A stretch of 64,000 nt of DNA from Metaphire vulgaris. Its lineage: Eukaryota > Annelida > Clitellata > Crassiclitellata > Megascolecidae. Shown here piece by piece: positions 1 to 11,671 of this stretch. Each line of letters opens with the position of its first letter. Position 1 is the stretch's first letter. The notes under the pieces were generated by a model. The model saw only the letters and a program-made list of their open reading frames with translations. It was not told the origin of the DNA and ran no database searches. The position numbers and the translations under genes were made by a program. Location: the NCBI GenBank assembly GCA_018105865.1, contig CM030861.1, positions 1,821,984 to 1,885,983 of the forward strand, given 5' to 3'.

Positions 1-43
1 GGAAGTAAATCTGCTATCTTCGCAGCTCAGGCGTAGTATAGTT

Positions 44-47
<4 letters not shown>

Positions 48-128
<81 letters not shown>
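48..128. repeat. (AC)n microsatellite
   Basis: Uninterrupted CA dinucleotide tract of about 80 bp. Confidence 0.95.
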
Positions 129-131
<3 letters not shown>

Positions 132-477
132 ACATGCACATTGCCTCACAGTCCCCTCACTTATTTGGGTCAACATTTGCCAGAAATGCGCCAGGATTTC
201 CATTGAATCTGCTGTGAATTCTACCTTCTGTACCCGGAATTTCGTAGAGGTCTGCCTGATTTATAGGCCTACGGTTAATCATCATCTACTGAAGAGTTGT
301 TTTTCCTAAATTCCTAGGCCCAAATTGTTTGTAATTAAAGGAACCTTCCAGAATGATTAGGGGCAGCGAGCACAGGGTCTATCAAATGGTTTTTTATTTA
401 CAGCTACATTCCCCCACCCTCTGTCCTTGGATGCCCAAATATTCATTCTGTCGGGGAGGGAGGGAAGTGGCCGAGCA

Positions 478-791
478 CAGGGCGTCATTTCAAACTTTCC
501 TTGGGGGGGGCGAGAAAACTTTTTAAATTTTTTAAATTTTTCAAATTTTTTTCAATTTTCAATATTTTTATTTTTCGACTTGACGATTTTCAATAAAAGT
601 TGACGACCAAAATTATTTTCAGCCCTTTTTACGGTTATTTGCTTCTTCAGGTTGCTCGACATCATGGTCCTTCAAATGGTTTTTTATTTCTCCAAACGCA
701 AATGACGTCCCTGTTTTGTTTTGGATGCCATTAATGCATTATAAATTCATTATTTCGGGGCCACGCCCCCAGCCCCCAAATGACGCCTCTG
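478..791. mobile_element. 314-bp hAT-like MITE (CAGGGCGTCATTT ends)
   Basis: Ends CAGGGCGTCATTT and AAATGACGCCTCTG are inverted repeats. Perfect duplication GCCGAGCA (470-477 and 792-799). Confidence 0.9.
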
Positions 792-814
792 GCCGAGCAC
801 AGGTTAGTTTGGGC

Positions 815-1041
815 CGAAGGTCAAAAGTTAAACTGATAATGACGCCTCATTCGTTGCAACGATCATCCCTGCAGCAGTAATTGCAACATACCGTGTCTAT
901 TAATGAAACCGAAGGTCATGATTGCTAACAAAGAGTAATTAAGAGTAAATTTTGCTTTCAGTCAATATTTTCAACGCTAAAACACTGCTTAATTAAAGTA
1001 TAACAGTATCTGGTTTTCTTTGGATTTCGCCTGGCGTTCTG
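815..1041 (+). repeat. 230-bp dispersed direct repeat, copy 1
   Basis: GGCCGAAGGTCAAAAGTTAA through GGTTTTCTTTGGATTT recurs at 2742-2973 with only scattered differences. No inverted ends or target duplications were recognised. Confidence 0.8.
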
Positions 1042-1104
1042 GCAACTTTTGTACAGTAAATTCCCATTGTCATATCTTCGTGATATTACTTTCTATCTAC
1101 ACAT

Positions 1105-1298
1105 GCAGAGCGTCTCCGCAGAGGGCCCGTGCCCCTATTGAATGCCTGCCCCCCGGTTTCCCCACTGGCCCCTCGCTTTAGTGCATTCATTGTAAGCAAC
1201 TAGACTAATCCAGGTTTGTTGAAAACAGTTGACCTCCATGCTTAGGAGTTGCCATCCCAACGCCCCCCCCCACTTGTCAAATCGCGAGGCCGCCACTG
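1105..1298. mobile_element. hAT MITE, CAGTGGCGGCTCC family, degraded left end
   Basis: The body (GGGCCCGTGCCCC...AGGAGTTGCCATCCCAACG) and the right end (GGCCGCCACTG) match the family. The left end is no longer recognisable. Confidence 0.65.
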
Positions 1299-1678
1299 TA
1301 ACTATACCTTGAATCATCCGTTGGTTTTTTTACTCTGAGTCTATAATATAGAATTCGCCAGAATGCTTATTGCGCCGTCTATTAGCCTATTAATATAATA
1401 CTGATGGCCAAAACGGAAGTGAGTGGGTGTTTGCCCTTTTCACTCTAAATCAAATGCGTTGCAAAATACAGTACAAAGCTTTCCTCAGAAAAGGAAGCTC
1501 GTATTCTCTGCAATCACATTGTTCCTCTTCTGTAGGCATATAGATGTATCGTCAAATGACGGCGATTAGGCCTAATTAGTCCCGCTGTGGGCCTTAGGAC
1601 GGTTACAGTAAGGCAGAAGAGTGGGTTGATTACTAAGAACTCGGAGGAACTAAATGGTCGGACATTTCGCCGCCCTTA

Positions 1679-2076
1679 GGGGCTGTTCCATTATTTATGT
1701 CAATTTTTGGCAATTTTTGACCCCCTCACCCTTGTCAACAACTGTCAACTTTCAGTTACCCCCATAATTACGTCAAAAATTTTGACCCCCCCAGATCAAT
1801 GACAGGTCCCAATAGCAAGGTTAATATTTTTGCGATGATGACCATTTTTCCCCTTTTTTGCTCGTCGAGTGTCAAAATGTGATGGTTATGACCTTTTTGC
1901 CCTGCTTTTTTCCATTATAATAAGTAGTATTCCATGAAATTTCCTAGTTTTTGATTATTTGTAGAAAGTGAAATTGTTGACGTCAACTTCTCTTGACCCC
2001 CCTTCCTCTGTCAACAACTGTCAAACTTTTTCAAACGCCTCCCACTAAATTGTTGACGTAATTAATGGACAGCCCC
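1679..2076. mobile_element. ~400-bp MITE, GGGGCTGTCCATTAATTACG family, copy 1
   Basis: Ends GGGGCTGTTCCATTATTTA and GACGTAATTAATGGACAGCC form a terminal inverted repeat. TTA lies on both flanks. The superfamily is unclear; a 3-bp target would suit PIF/Harbinger, but this is not proven. Confidence 0.8.
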
Positions 2077-2390
2077 TTAATGGAAAACAAGTAATCGTTA
2101 TGTTCTATGAAGTGACGTCTCTTCGCATTGTTTACGACGCCTTGGTCAAAAGATTCAAATCCTTCGACTTCAGTTGACAGATTTTCACTTTCCTAAGAAG
2201 TAAATTAATTTCAATATCTCATCGTCTCGGGCTTATTAAAAATTTTCGGTAAGACAAATGAAAGAAAGCTTTCAATTCATTCTCCCACTACCCATTTAAC
2301 CAAAAATGTGTGTAAGCTGGGATTTTATTATTTGTGGCAAAATCTCCCTCAGCCAGGCAGACAGGCAGTCAGGAGTGGCAGATGGATGGA

Positions 2391-2437
<47 letters not shown>

Positions 2438-2438
2438 G
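2391..2438. repeat. (GAAA)n microsatellite
   Basis: About 11 GAAA units, followed by degenerate GAAAG/GACA words to about 2560. Confidence 0.9.
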
Positions 2439-2741
2439 AAAGACAGGGTTAGAAAGAAAGAAAGCCAAAAACAAAGACATTGAAAGACAGAGAGTCAGAG
2501 ACATAAAGACTGACAGAAAAATACACAGCATTGACAGACAGGCAGCGACAGACACTGAGCCATAACAAATCTCTCGTATAGTCAGTTACCCAGTGGCTGG
2601 CTGGCTGCGGGCGCATTCATGAAAACCGGCTTAATAGCAAAAGAGTAATTGAGATCATCAGTCGATGCCGTCATAGAAGGCAAGGCTGCAGCCAGGGTCT
2701 CAGCGAGGGTTTGTGGCATTCGTCCAGGATAAGGGCGTCAG

Positions 2742-2973
2742 TTTTGGCCGAAGGTCAAAGGTTAAACTGATAATGACGCCCCATTTATTGGAACGATCAT
2801 CCCTGCAGCAGTAATTGCAACATACCGTGTCTATTAATGAAACCGAAGGTCATGATTGCTAACAAAGAGTAATTAAGAGTAAATTTTGCTTTCAGTCAAT
2901 ATTTTCACACTAAAACACTGCTTAATTAAAGTATAACAGTGTCTGGTTTTCTTTGGATTTTGCCTGACGTTCT
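2742..2973 (+). repeat. 230-bp dispersed direct repeat, copy 2
   Basis: Second copy of the unit at 815-1041, about 1.9 kb downstream in the same orientation. Confidence 0.8.
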
Positions 2974-3059
2974 GACAATCTTCTAAAATTATCAAATTTT
3001 GCAATTTAAATCCTTGCTAAAATATTAACCGCGACCATTGTGTTTTGCCCCATAGCGAG

Positions 3060-4230
3060 TTTACATTGTAAGGTAAAATTAGGGTTGCAGTATAATAAAC
3101 GGTCACTTAGAAATGGTCTGTTAACAGCGTTTTATCTAGGCCTGTTGGGGAGAGATTTGCCCCTAAACCCACAAAAATCATCCGAAATCCCTGCACTGAC
3201 ATAAATTGTTGGATTGAACTGTGTCTCTTCCCCTCCAGCCAAGTCAATTTCCCCTCCTTCCCCCAAGAGCCTGGAGTCTGGATAAAATATTGCTTGTGAA
3301 AAGGAAATAACTTCGAAACCTTCACATTATGTCGTTCAGAAGTTAATTGCTTTTCTCAAGACGCATAAGTCGTAAGTCAACCCAATAGAACTACAACACT
3401 GCAGAATTCATTATTTAAATGGTAATCATCATCGTCATAATCACCATAGTCATCATCTTCATAATCACGTCGTCGTCGTCATCATCATCATCATCATCAT
3501 CATCATCGGACTTTTATGTTTTTCACTTTTAAGGCTCAATTTTTGTCAAAACACTTTTTTATTAATTAACAAACCATTGTAAGTTCTAATATCACATTCG
3601 ACATCACCGGAAAATCACGCGATCCAAGTAAATATACGCTGCAATGCTAACGAGAAGAATATGAGACTTTCTGCAGGATCACAAAAATATCTTAGCAAAT
3701 GTCCAAATACAACAGTATATTATGTTCATATAAGCAATAGCCATATACAAATCTATATGCACAGGGTTGAATTTATTGGGGACTGGGAAGGATGTAACCA
3801 CCCACTAGTTGAGTCAGACACAACCCCCCCCCACTACTCCATTGGCTGTAAAAATGTTGGGGCGTGAGTAGTCTTACCCTGTGTTCTTTGCAAAAATGGA
3901 CCACTGTACACATCTCACATACATCATAATATATGTACATATATACATGTATAGACAATAATTATTCACAACAGCATAATTATATGTAGGAATTAAGTAG
4001 GCAAAGAACTTCCCTCAGTTAATTAATCCATATTTCTGCTGAAAATTATCATCGGTGTCAAGATGCAAAGGACTAGTAAAACCATATTTACAATAAAGAT
4101 TACATTACAGGCAACAGCACAGGCATAAATATATACTAACGTGAAGGAAAAAGTATGTGTACTGAACAAAAACAAGTTTGAAAATAATATAATATGTAGT
4201 CAACATATTATATGGGATTTTATGATTTTA
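3060..4230. other. no recognised gene
   Basis: AT-rich DNA with a (CAT)n tract and GGGG/CCCC-rich scraps resembling decayed MITE interiors (about 3135-3330). Nothing else recognised. Confidence 0.4.
3424..3508. repeat. (CAT)n microsatellite
   Basis: Imperfect then perfect ATC trinucleotides. Confidence 0.9.
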
Positions 4231-4232
4231 TG

Positions 4233-4235
<3 letters not shown>

Positions 4236-4271
<36 letters not shown>
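4236..4271. repeat. (TA)n microsatellite
   Basis: Perfect TA tract. Confidence 0.9.
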
Positions 4272-4277
<6 letters not shown>

Positions 4278-4543
4278 TAAAACTTAAAAAATTCTAGATC
4301 AGTTACAGCGATTGAACAAATACATGAAGCACATAGTTGATGATGTTAAATATATAAAGTCTTGTAATGACTAATTAAAAACGACACAACCCATGTACGA
4401 TAATCTAAATACAATCACCGATTGTTCGCATATACATTTTTAATTCAGGAACCTTCGAGAATCGAAAAATAACATTCAAATCCTTTTTACCAAGCTAACA
4501 GAAAGAGACTCACCCTCAAACGATGAAACAAAACGCGACTGTC

Positions 4544-4549
4544 TTTAAT
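4544..4549 (-). promoter_or_regulatory. possible poly(A) signal of the SoxC-like gene
   Basis: ATTAAA on the minus strand about 95 bp beyond the SoxC-like stop codon. It is a common variant signal, but short and expected often by chance in AT-rich DNA. Confidence 0.25.
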
Positions 4550-4640
4550 GCAACAAAAATATCTTCAGAAAAAATCGAATGATTGAATGAATATTCAGCA
4601 AAGTCTTGCGAAAAACTGACGGAGGAAAACGTTAACAGTT

Positions 4641-5620
4641 TCAGATGTTTGGAACTTCGAACCCGTAGTACGTTTCAAACCAGTCGTTGGCCAGAAGTTC
4701 GGTCACTTCCGGTGTCGAATAATCCGCGGAAGATTCCGGACCGGTGACCGCGGCGGATCTGTTCGATGGGAAAGCATCGCCGAAAAAACATCCGAATTTC
4801 GACGAATCGAAGTCCAACTTGCCACCGCTGCTCATATGCTGACCGAGGAGGAACTGCACGGGAGCCATCGGCCTGCATGCCGGCTGCGGTGGGGAAACTC
4901 CAAGCAGTCGCCGGCCTGGTAAACGTCTTCCGGACTGTCCTCGAAGCAGTCCACCGACCAGCATCCATCGGAGTCTGAATGTCCGGTCGTCTCCAGTCGG
5001 CGGCGGCGCCCGTGGGCGGTGACGAGGCCCTGAGGGGTCGTCGGCGAGGTCGATACCCTCCGTACCACACCCACCTCTTGCCGTCTCCGTTTCATCGACT
5101 TCCGCGTCTTCGACGACAGCGTCCTGGAAAACGAATTCCGGTTCCGGTTATTCGACGAGGTCTTCCTCTTGTCCTCCACCCGCCGCCGTGACGACAGCCT
5201 TGACCGCTGCTGCGGTGACGACGAAACGCAACCTCGACCATCCGCGTTCCCCCTCCGTTTCGGTCGGTACTTGTAGTCGGGGAACTGTCGGCAGTGGAAC
5301 AGACGCAGTCTCTCCGCCTCGTCGACGAACGGCTGGCGTTCGTGGTCCGCCAGGGTCATCCAGACCCTGCCCAGTCGTCGGCTGATCTCGGCGTTGTGCA
5401 GTCCCGGGTCCGTCTCGGCCAGTCGCCGGCGCTGGATCTGCGACCAGACCATGAAGGCGTTCATTGGTCGCTTCACCCGATCGGCCAGCTGCTTGCACCG
5501 CGTGGCGTCCGTGTACGGAGTGGCGGAGTCCGGACTGACGGCGGGAAACCCGTGTTCGAGCGCCGATTCCTTCGAAAGCTGTCTCGTCAGAAGCGAACCG
5601 GGCTTCCTCTTTAGCAACAT
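4641..5620 (-). CDS. SoxC-like HMG-box transcription factor (intronless, one apparent frame break)
   Basis: A sequence-specific nuclear DNA-binding protein. From the ATG at 5620 the first frame runs to a stop at 4832. An HMG box lies at about residues 48-125: [21 protein letters not shown], then [10 protein letters not shown], the Sox signature. A basic linker and an acidic stretch ([17 protein letters not shown]) follow. The final segment is in another frame, about 4860-4641, and ends [17 protein letters not shown]. This matches the C-terminal activation motif of SoxC proteins (family pattern PDYCTPEVSEMI.GDWLE), which is why I prefer SoxC over SoxB. One single-base indel at about 4840-4880 would join the frames. 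Box positions normally KIMEQSP read LAETDPG, so the gene is divergent. The absence of introns fits SoxC. GC content is far above the flanks. It could be a working gene with a consensus error or a young pseudogene. Confidence 0.85.
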
Positions 5621-5740
5621 TTCTCTCTGCGATGTTCAACTTCTTCTTCTCCTTCTTCGCAGCAGCAGAAGGTATCCAAAACACCTCTATTTCTCTCCTC
5701 TACAGCGAAATATCTGGTCGTTTAACCCGGGTTCGAAGTT

Positions 5741-5748
5741 TTTATATA
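5741..5748 (-). promoter_or_regulatory. TATA box upstream of the SoxC-like gene
   Basis: TATATAAA on the minus strand lies about 120 bp upstream of the SoxC-like ATG, leaving room for a 5' UTR of roughly 90 bp. An inverted CCAAT motif lies a further ~130 bp upstream, near 5874. An out-of-frame upstream ATG at 5684 overlaps the start of the main frame and could dampen translation. The placement fits a core promoter; this is inference from position and motif only. Confidence 0.5.
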
Positions 5749-6236
5749 GGTTCGGTGGCGACACACAACGACAACAACGCAGTCCGACATTCATCTTGAC
5801 TGAAAAACAGTTTCACGGAATCTATGAAACTCGTACCACTAACCGTGTTTATACAGGCATTGCGTCATTTCCCACCAATCCCGACGCAGAACTGGCTCGT
5901 TAGCATAGCCACGCCCACCGGGGGCCGGCGCAGTGACCTAGTTTTTTAAAAGCGGTGAGGTCCTATCGCACCGGGTGCAGACAGTTAAACTACGAACTGT
6001 CTTGTTATCTTGTACACATTAGAGAACCAATTGATCTGTTTAATAGCAAGACTTTAAACTGTTTGCAGACCTCAAAGTTTCATTAGGCTGTATAGTCTGT
6101 TTTAATAGCACAACAGGCACTATATAATTATTCGAGTCAATCTATGACCTGGTTTCGAGGTACGTGAATAAAGCAATAAAACTTTTACGATACTGATTTT
6201 TCTGGACCTCGTAAAAAACGAGTTTCCTCGTGTAAC

Positions 6237-6586
6237 CAGGGTCTGTTTTAACGTACAGTGATGCACAAAATGTGCAGTGATAAAATGAAAATGTGCAGTG
6301 GTAAAATGTAATTTTCTGTGCTTTGTGCAGTGATAAATTTCCGGACGACCTTTTTTGGCTTGTTTTTTGCGCCGATGTCCACAAATTTTCTGAGTTTAGT
6401 GCAGCAGGCCCGTAGGAAGTGGGGGTGCAGAGAGAGAGGCGACGACCTTTTTTGCTTGTCAGGGCTCTTAAGAGGCGAACTTTTTTCCTTGTCACAATAT
6501 TTTCCTGTGAAATCTGCACTCCGTGCTGAAAATTCGTTCCGACGTGCCTGTAGTGCGGTGATAAATTTGTCTTAAAACATGCCCTG
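6237..6586. mobile_element. 350-bp hAT-like MITE (CAGGG..TGTTTTAA ends)
   Basis: Ends CAGGGTCTGTTTTAA and TTAAAACATGCCCTG. Perfect duplication CGTGTAAC (6229-6236 and 6587-6594). Has a repeated GTGCAGTGATAAA word and an exact copy of GACCTTTTTTGCTTGTCAG at 6444-6462. Confidence 0.9.
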
Positions 6587-6697
6587 CGTGTAACCTTCCA
6601 ATCTAAATACCATTCGGGTTTTGGAATCTCAATAATTTTCACTGCCAATGTAACGCTACAGAAATTACAGATAATCATAATTGCGTAACTTCAAATC

Positions 6698-6849
6698 CAG
6701 AGGTGTAGTACTTGGTACTTGTACTTGTACTCGAGTTGTACTCGAGTACAAATTTTTAGTACTTGTACTTGTACTTGTACTTGGAGGCCAGGTACTAATT
6801 AATTGTACTTGTACTTGAAGCATTGTGTAGGCTACTTGCTACATCTCTG
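6698..6849. mobile_element. 152-bp hAT-like MITE made of TTGTAC repeats
   Basis: Ends CAGAGGTGTAG and CTACATCTCTG. Perfect duplication TTCAAATC. The interior is tandem (TTGTAC)n-like words with an internal palindrome around TGTACTCGAGTACA. Confidence 0.9.
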
Positions 6850-7343
6850 TTCAAATCCAAGATTTAGCACTTAAGCAGCTTGACGCTGGACCCGATGCGA
6901 TTTGAACCCCGCCCCTTTGGCCAATGGTTTTTGCACCGGGCCGTGTAATGGCGACTGATCAGTTGATTTGTGGTGTTTGTTATCAGAAAAAATGATAATT
7001 ATTTCCCAATTGCGAACCGAATAACCTCAAGAACAAACATTTTCCAACAAGGCTTCTTGTGCTGACGTCATTTAACACGAACAGTTTGAACAAAAATGCG
7101 CACCTATATGCAGTAGATTGTGGTAAAAATGGGCCGAAGAATAAGCAGCTAATACTACCAGGGGCGTAGATCACTGGGGGCGAGGGGCGCTGGGGGAGAC
7201 GGTCCCACCCAATAATTAGTGAAGGGGTATAATATAGCATCATTTATCCGTACCAATGTTTTGTGCTTTTTTGAATTTCTAATAAGTCTGACGAGCAAAA
7301 AGGTCACCATTAGAGTTTAAACATATTTTTTATGGGTTGGTAT

Positions 7344-7516
7344 CATGGGCGCCCACACATTAGGGCAAGAGGGGGCACTCGCCCCTCTGGAAAATGCAAA
7401 TACCAATAGTTCACATTGAAATTTGACAGCCTTGCTAAAATATTAACCACGGGTCTGTGACCATTGTGCTAAAATGTGTTTTGCCTCTCCTAGAAAAATT
7501 TCTATGGGCGCTCATG
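7344..7516. mobile_element. hAT-like MITE, CATGGGCGCCC family
   Basis: Ends CATGGGCGCCCACAC and TATGGGCGCTCATG. Perfect duplication GTTGGTAT. Confidence 0.9.
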
Positions 7517-7788
7517 GTTGGTATATTTTAAAAAAATATTCTATGCCCCCCTCCAATTCTGATGGGAGGAATACACCCCTGGTTACTGCATTAATATGCA
7601 AATAACGAAAGCGTCATATAAATTAACGAGATTTTACTCCCTTATTTATTTAATTATAATACAGTCAGAGAGCTGAATTACTTATTAAGAAAACGATAAA
7701 AACGGCCTTTCTATCAGCGCTTGAATTGTAGGAAGTTAAAGTCTGGGTATGGAGTTCACTAATATTACAAACGTAACGTTCTTGGAAT

Positions 7789-7983
7789 CAGTGTTTATTC
7801 TAGCCACTTTGACATTGGGGGGAGTTTGAAATGTTTGGGGGGACAAGATTTGTCTCTCTACGCTTTGGGGGGGGGGGGGTACTTTCCATCCCCCAAGCCA
7901 ACATATACAAAAAAAATTTCTTTTTGGGGGGGAATTTTAAAACTTGGGGGATTCCCCCCAAAACAGGCCTAGAATAAACACTG
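7789..7983. mobile_element. hAT MITE, CAGTGTTTATTCTAG family
   Basis: Ends CAGTGTTTATTCTAG and CTAGAATAAACACTG. Perfect duplication CTTGGAAT. Confidence 0.93.
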
Positions 7984-8564
7984 CTTGGAATTTTCTGGTC
8001 TCATATTTTCCCATCTCCCAAAAGTTCAAGTTGACTGTCCGCCAAGCTTAAAATTGGTTTCGGTTAACTGCAGCTTTGCGAGTTTTAAAACTAATTTCCG
8101 CGGTGGCTCGAAAATTTCAACGAGGGGCACAAGCCCCCCCCCTACATTTCAATCATACACAAATAATCTAGGCCAGTGTGTTTGATTCGGGCCATTTTTC
8201 TCTTTTCATTGGGACCACAAATATACTTGCCACAGTAACAAAATTTAATAGGCCTTAGGATCAAGGCTGCCAAATCCACATTACCTTCGCTGTATCATCT
8301 AGCCATCTTGAATTCTATATATAGCCTACCATTGCACTGTGGTCTGCTTAAAAACGTTCTCAACTCTGCCCAGCCTATTGGCTCAATAATTCGATGGGTC
8401 TACTGCGTACAACAGGTGTGTGCTCTAAGTACCAGCGCGGTCTGAATAAATCAACTCAAGACCAGCCCCCGTTGGCCAATGGTTTTTGCACCAGGCCGTG
8501 TAATGTCGAATGATTCGTTAATTTGTGATGTTTGTTATCAAAAGATGATAACTACTTTTCTTTT

Positions 8565-8708
8565 ACTTAGCATGACTTGGCATGATTTAAAGTGGCTTAG
8601 AAGGCATTACTGCCGGTGTGAAAGCCACTAGGGGCACTAACGGGGCTCGAACCCGCTCCGTCAGCCTGACGCTCCAGCACGTAACCCGCTCTGCCATCTT
8701 CCGGCCCC
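8565..8708 (-). mobile_element. tRNA-derived SINE, copy 1
   Basis: The minus-strand head GGGGCCGGAAGATGGC has an A box TGGCAGAGCGGG (8685-8696) and a B box GGTTCGAGCCCC (8642-8653). A tail hairpin follows, AGTGGCTT (8622-8629 region) pairing with AAGCCACT (8591-8598 region), then TTTAAATCATG. The tail matches the LINE 3' ends at 48.4 and 49.1 kb. Confidence 0.82.
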
Positions 8709-9443
8709 TCTATCAGCCTTGATCAAGAGGGCAGCAAACATCTGCATTCTCTTCCCTAAGCAAAATAGGGCAAGACAAAGCTGCAACATACAGTATCGTC
8801 TGCAAACTGGCTACTGTACTTTCTATGCATTCTATTGTATTTCCTATTTGGCAGGCGTTTTCTGGGGGTTGGGGGGTTGGGGTCTTCACTGGTTTTCCAG
8901 GGACTTTCAAGTTTCAACTCAGGCGTAAACCAGTTCAGTTTCTAAGAACGGTTGTAAGGTGTACTTCGTCGGGCCATTTCTCAGCTAGTTTACACTTTAC
9001 AACAGTGCAATGAATGCCACGCAAGTCCGTTGACTCCGTAATAAAGCGTGACCTCATTTCGGGATTCCGACTGCTACTACTACTTGAATCTACGCGTTTC
9101 TATGATTATATCGTTTGCTCGGTTTAACTGCGCAGAAGAACTGGAAAACGCGTAGACCTGCTTCGGAACCGTGTACAGTAGTACATTTTCGTGTGGTAGA
9201 CTATTAAGCACACAGGCGCCTACTGCGCCGTTACTATGAACTGTTATTAGATTTCACGAGAATAGTTAACAATTTATAGGACTCGAATTCATCATTTTGA
9301 TCCAGACTTACGTGGAAGTATACACACGAAAACAATCCTATTTCTATGGACGATACTGGTTAAGTACGATACAATATAATGCAAAATCGCTTCATTAAAT
9401 CACCCTTGGCAAATCGTAAGGTCAGTCAACCCGTTGACCTTAG

Positions 9444-9711
9444 CAGCGGCGTAGCTAGGATTTTCGGAAGGGAGGTTTTGGTTACCGTTTTGATAATAAT
9501 CAACTTCGAAAAAATCTTGACAAGCAAAAAATGGTCGCCACCTTACATCTTTACATTCCGTAGCGCAAATTATTTTAGGTCGGCAGCCAAGGGGGGGGGC
9601 TTGACTCCCAAAATCACGTCCGAAAATTAAAATGTATGGAAACACATTAAAAAATTTTTCGTCGACAACCAAGGGGGGTTTAACCCCCAAGCCCCCTTGA
9701 CTACGCCACTG
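9444..9711. mobile_element. hAT MITE, CAGTGGCGTAGCC family, older copy
   Basis: Ends CAGCGGCGTAGCTAGG and CTACGCCACTG. The flanks GACCTTAG/GACCTAAT are only partly preserved. Confidence 0.7.
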
Positions 9712-10239
9712 GACCTAATTAATAACCCTTTTGGGGGTGCGGAAAGTGGTATTTGCGTGGAATTGAGTTAATTAAAGTCTAGGCACGAAGATGGGGTAAG
9801 TAACTCCTAGCACGAGGCCGTTAATCGTTTTGCGTGGGTTCACTGATGACTGGCGACTGGAAATAGCGAGAACGCTAATGGAGCGTCTACCAGTTTAATC
9901 CGCTAAGCCAGAGGGATCAGCGGGTGCAGACTGCAGAGAGTTCAATCGGTACACCGTTGACCACGTCCAGACTGTAATCCACTTTGAATTTAGTGTCATT
10001 CGCCAGGGTATAGGGCAGAAATTTTTCCAGGAGGGTGCAAAACAGGTCTATGACAAAATAAACGAAAAAAAATTTTAGGCTGTGAAAAAACAAATACTTT
10101 TTACATTTTTTCTCTATTCTAGGAACCGGACGCCCATGGGGATTTTATTGTTACAATATACACTGAACAACTCCTATTTTATTGTTTTGCTGAACAAGTT
10201 TACAAGACTCAGTAATTTCTCCAAAAGACAACGTGGATG

Positions 10240-10370
10240 TATGCATGGACGCTCACACATTGGAAGCAGAGGGGCACATTTCTTTCTGGAAAATGCAAAT
10301 CGATTTTTGTAATTAAATATTATTTTGGCTTTTCGCCAATATTTTCACACTAAAACACCACTGATACAAA
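10240..10370. mobile_element. fragment of the CATGGGCGCCC family
   Basis: CATGGACGCTCACACATTGG followed by AGAGGGGCAC and a GGAAAATGCAAAT block matches the family. The right end is missing. Confidence 0.55.
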
Positions 10371-10394
10371 AAGTGAAATTGAGAAACTTAACTT

Positions 10395-10490
10395 TAACTA
10401 AGAACCGTGGAATTGAACCCCGGACCCTACGCTGATCTCCGATTACTAGGCAAGCAACGACGCAGGTGGCTTATACGCCATTAATCTACA
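10395..10490 (-). tRNA. tRNA-like relic
   Basis: The minus strand has a clear B box (GGGGTTCAATTCCACGG) and a weak A-box match (TGGCGTATAAG) at a suitable distance. Probably a degraded SINE head or tRNA pseudogene. Confidence 0.25.
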
Positions 10491-10585
10491 GTAGGCTGTC
10501 ATTGCTTTCTCTAGACCCACGTTTTATCTTCGCAGCTTAGTGCTGCTATCAATTTATCGACGCCTAAGCGATGAACGGCTTGGAT

Positions 10586-10693
10586 GGCCGCCGGCACCAT
10601 GACTAGATCCCAGGATGGTCACACATCCAAGTACTAACCGCGCTCGACGTTGTTTAACCTCGGTGTTCTGACGATAATTAGTCACACAACGCC
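10586..10693 (-). mobile_element. 5S rRNA-derived relic (SINE3-like or 5S pseudogene)
   Basis: The minus strand shows the 5S internal promoter region: ACACCGAGGTTAAACAACGT, then GCGCGGTTAGTACTTGGATG, then a GTGACC and CCTGGGA block. The AACGTCGAGCGCGGTTAG form is the non-vertebrate 5S type. The 5' part is diverged, so this is not a functional gene; flanks were not resolved into a SINE body. Confidence 0.65.
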
Positions 10694-11671
10694 AAGTATA
10701 GGCCGATTGATTTACTGTACTGAACACGATGTCTTTGTGGCAGTCAAGCTGAAATGTTTACTATTCAATTAAGCGCTTAATGATGAGAGCAATAAAAACT
10801 GACCACAGCAAATCGTTTGACGTATGGGCAGCCGATTGCATAATAAGGCCATTGACTTTACATTTACGGATTCTGAGTTTTTTGCAGAGCATCAGGTTTT
10901 TACAGGGTATTTCTGGGTGCTTTCTCGTGAATTCTGCTTTTTTCAATGTAGCGGATTTCTGCACCAATTGTGGAATTTCTGAGCTGAAGCAAGAAAGGCG
11001 ATGAATTTTTATGCTTGTCAACAGTGGCTTATGCAAGGTGGTGTTGTTAACTGGAGGCACTATGCAACTGAACACCAGCGGGGGTCGCGGCCGACCCCCA
11101 CTATACTCCATCTTCAACAAAAGTCAACGGATTTACATCAATTGCTTTGGTCAATGATCATATTTTTTTTGAAACCCCAAACAACCCCGTGGCTGCGCCA
11201 TTTCTTGCCAACACTTTAAGGTTTACTGATAGTGAAATTTTTGAGAGATTATCCAAAACATAGAAACCTGCCAAAAGTGTTAAAAACTACCCAGAATACA
11301 TCGAACTTTTTGGGGGTTTCTGGGTATTTTTAACGGACAATTCTGTTTTTTTCTCTCTCAAACAGTCCACTGGTAACACTACTCGTGTACCAGCAACTCT
11401 CGTCAAATGTGTCCAGTGGAAACTTTCTGCACGGAATTATTTAAATGAGCTCAAAATATTTCTCCGGACCTTGACTGTCCAATTTAAACAACGAAATTGT
11501 ATTTTGATACGATGTAAATAACACGTGATTCGTGAATAACACGTGATTCGTGAATATTCATGAATTCCTACACGTAATGCATATGCATGAGCTTCCAATT
11601 GCCAATTAAATGACCCGACGACAGTGATTGGGTTTAAGGACACTCGACCTTATCCTGTTGTTATTTACATA

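Noticed and set aside
5148..5684. 178-codon minus-strand ORF overlapping the SoxC-like gene
   Set aside because: It is in another frame than the HMG box and has no domain; its openness follows from the high GC of the real gene.
9379..9690. 83- and 96-codon ORFs on both strands
   Set aside because: They lie within a MITE with inverted ends; no protein similarity.
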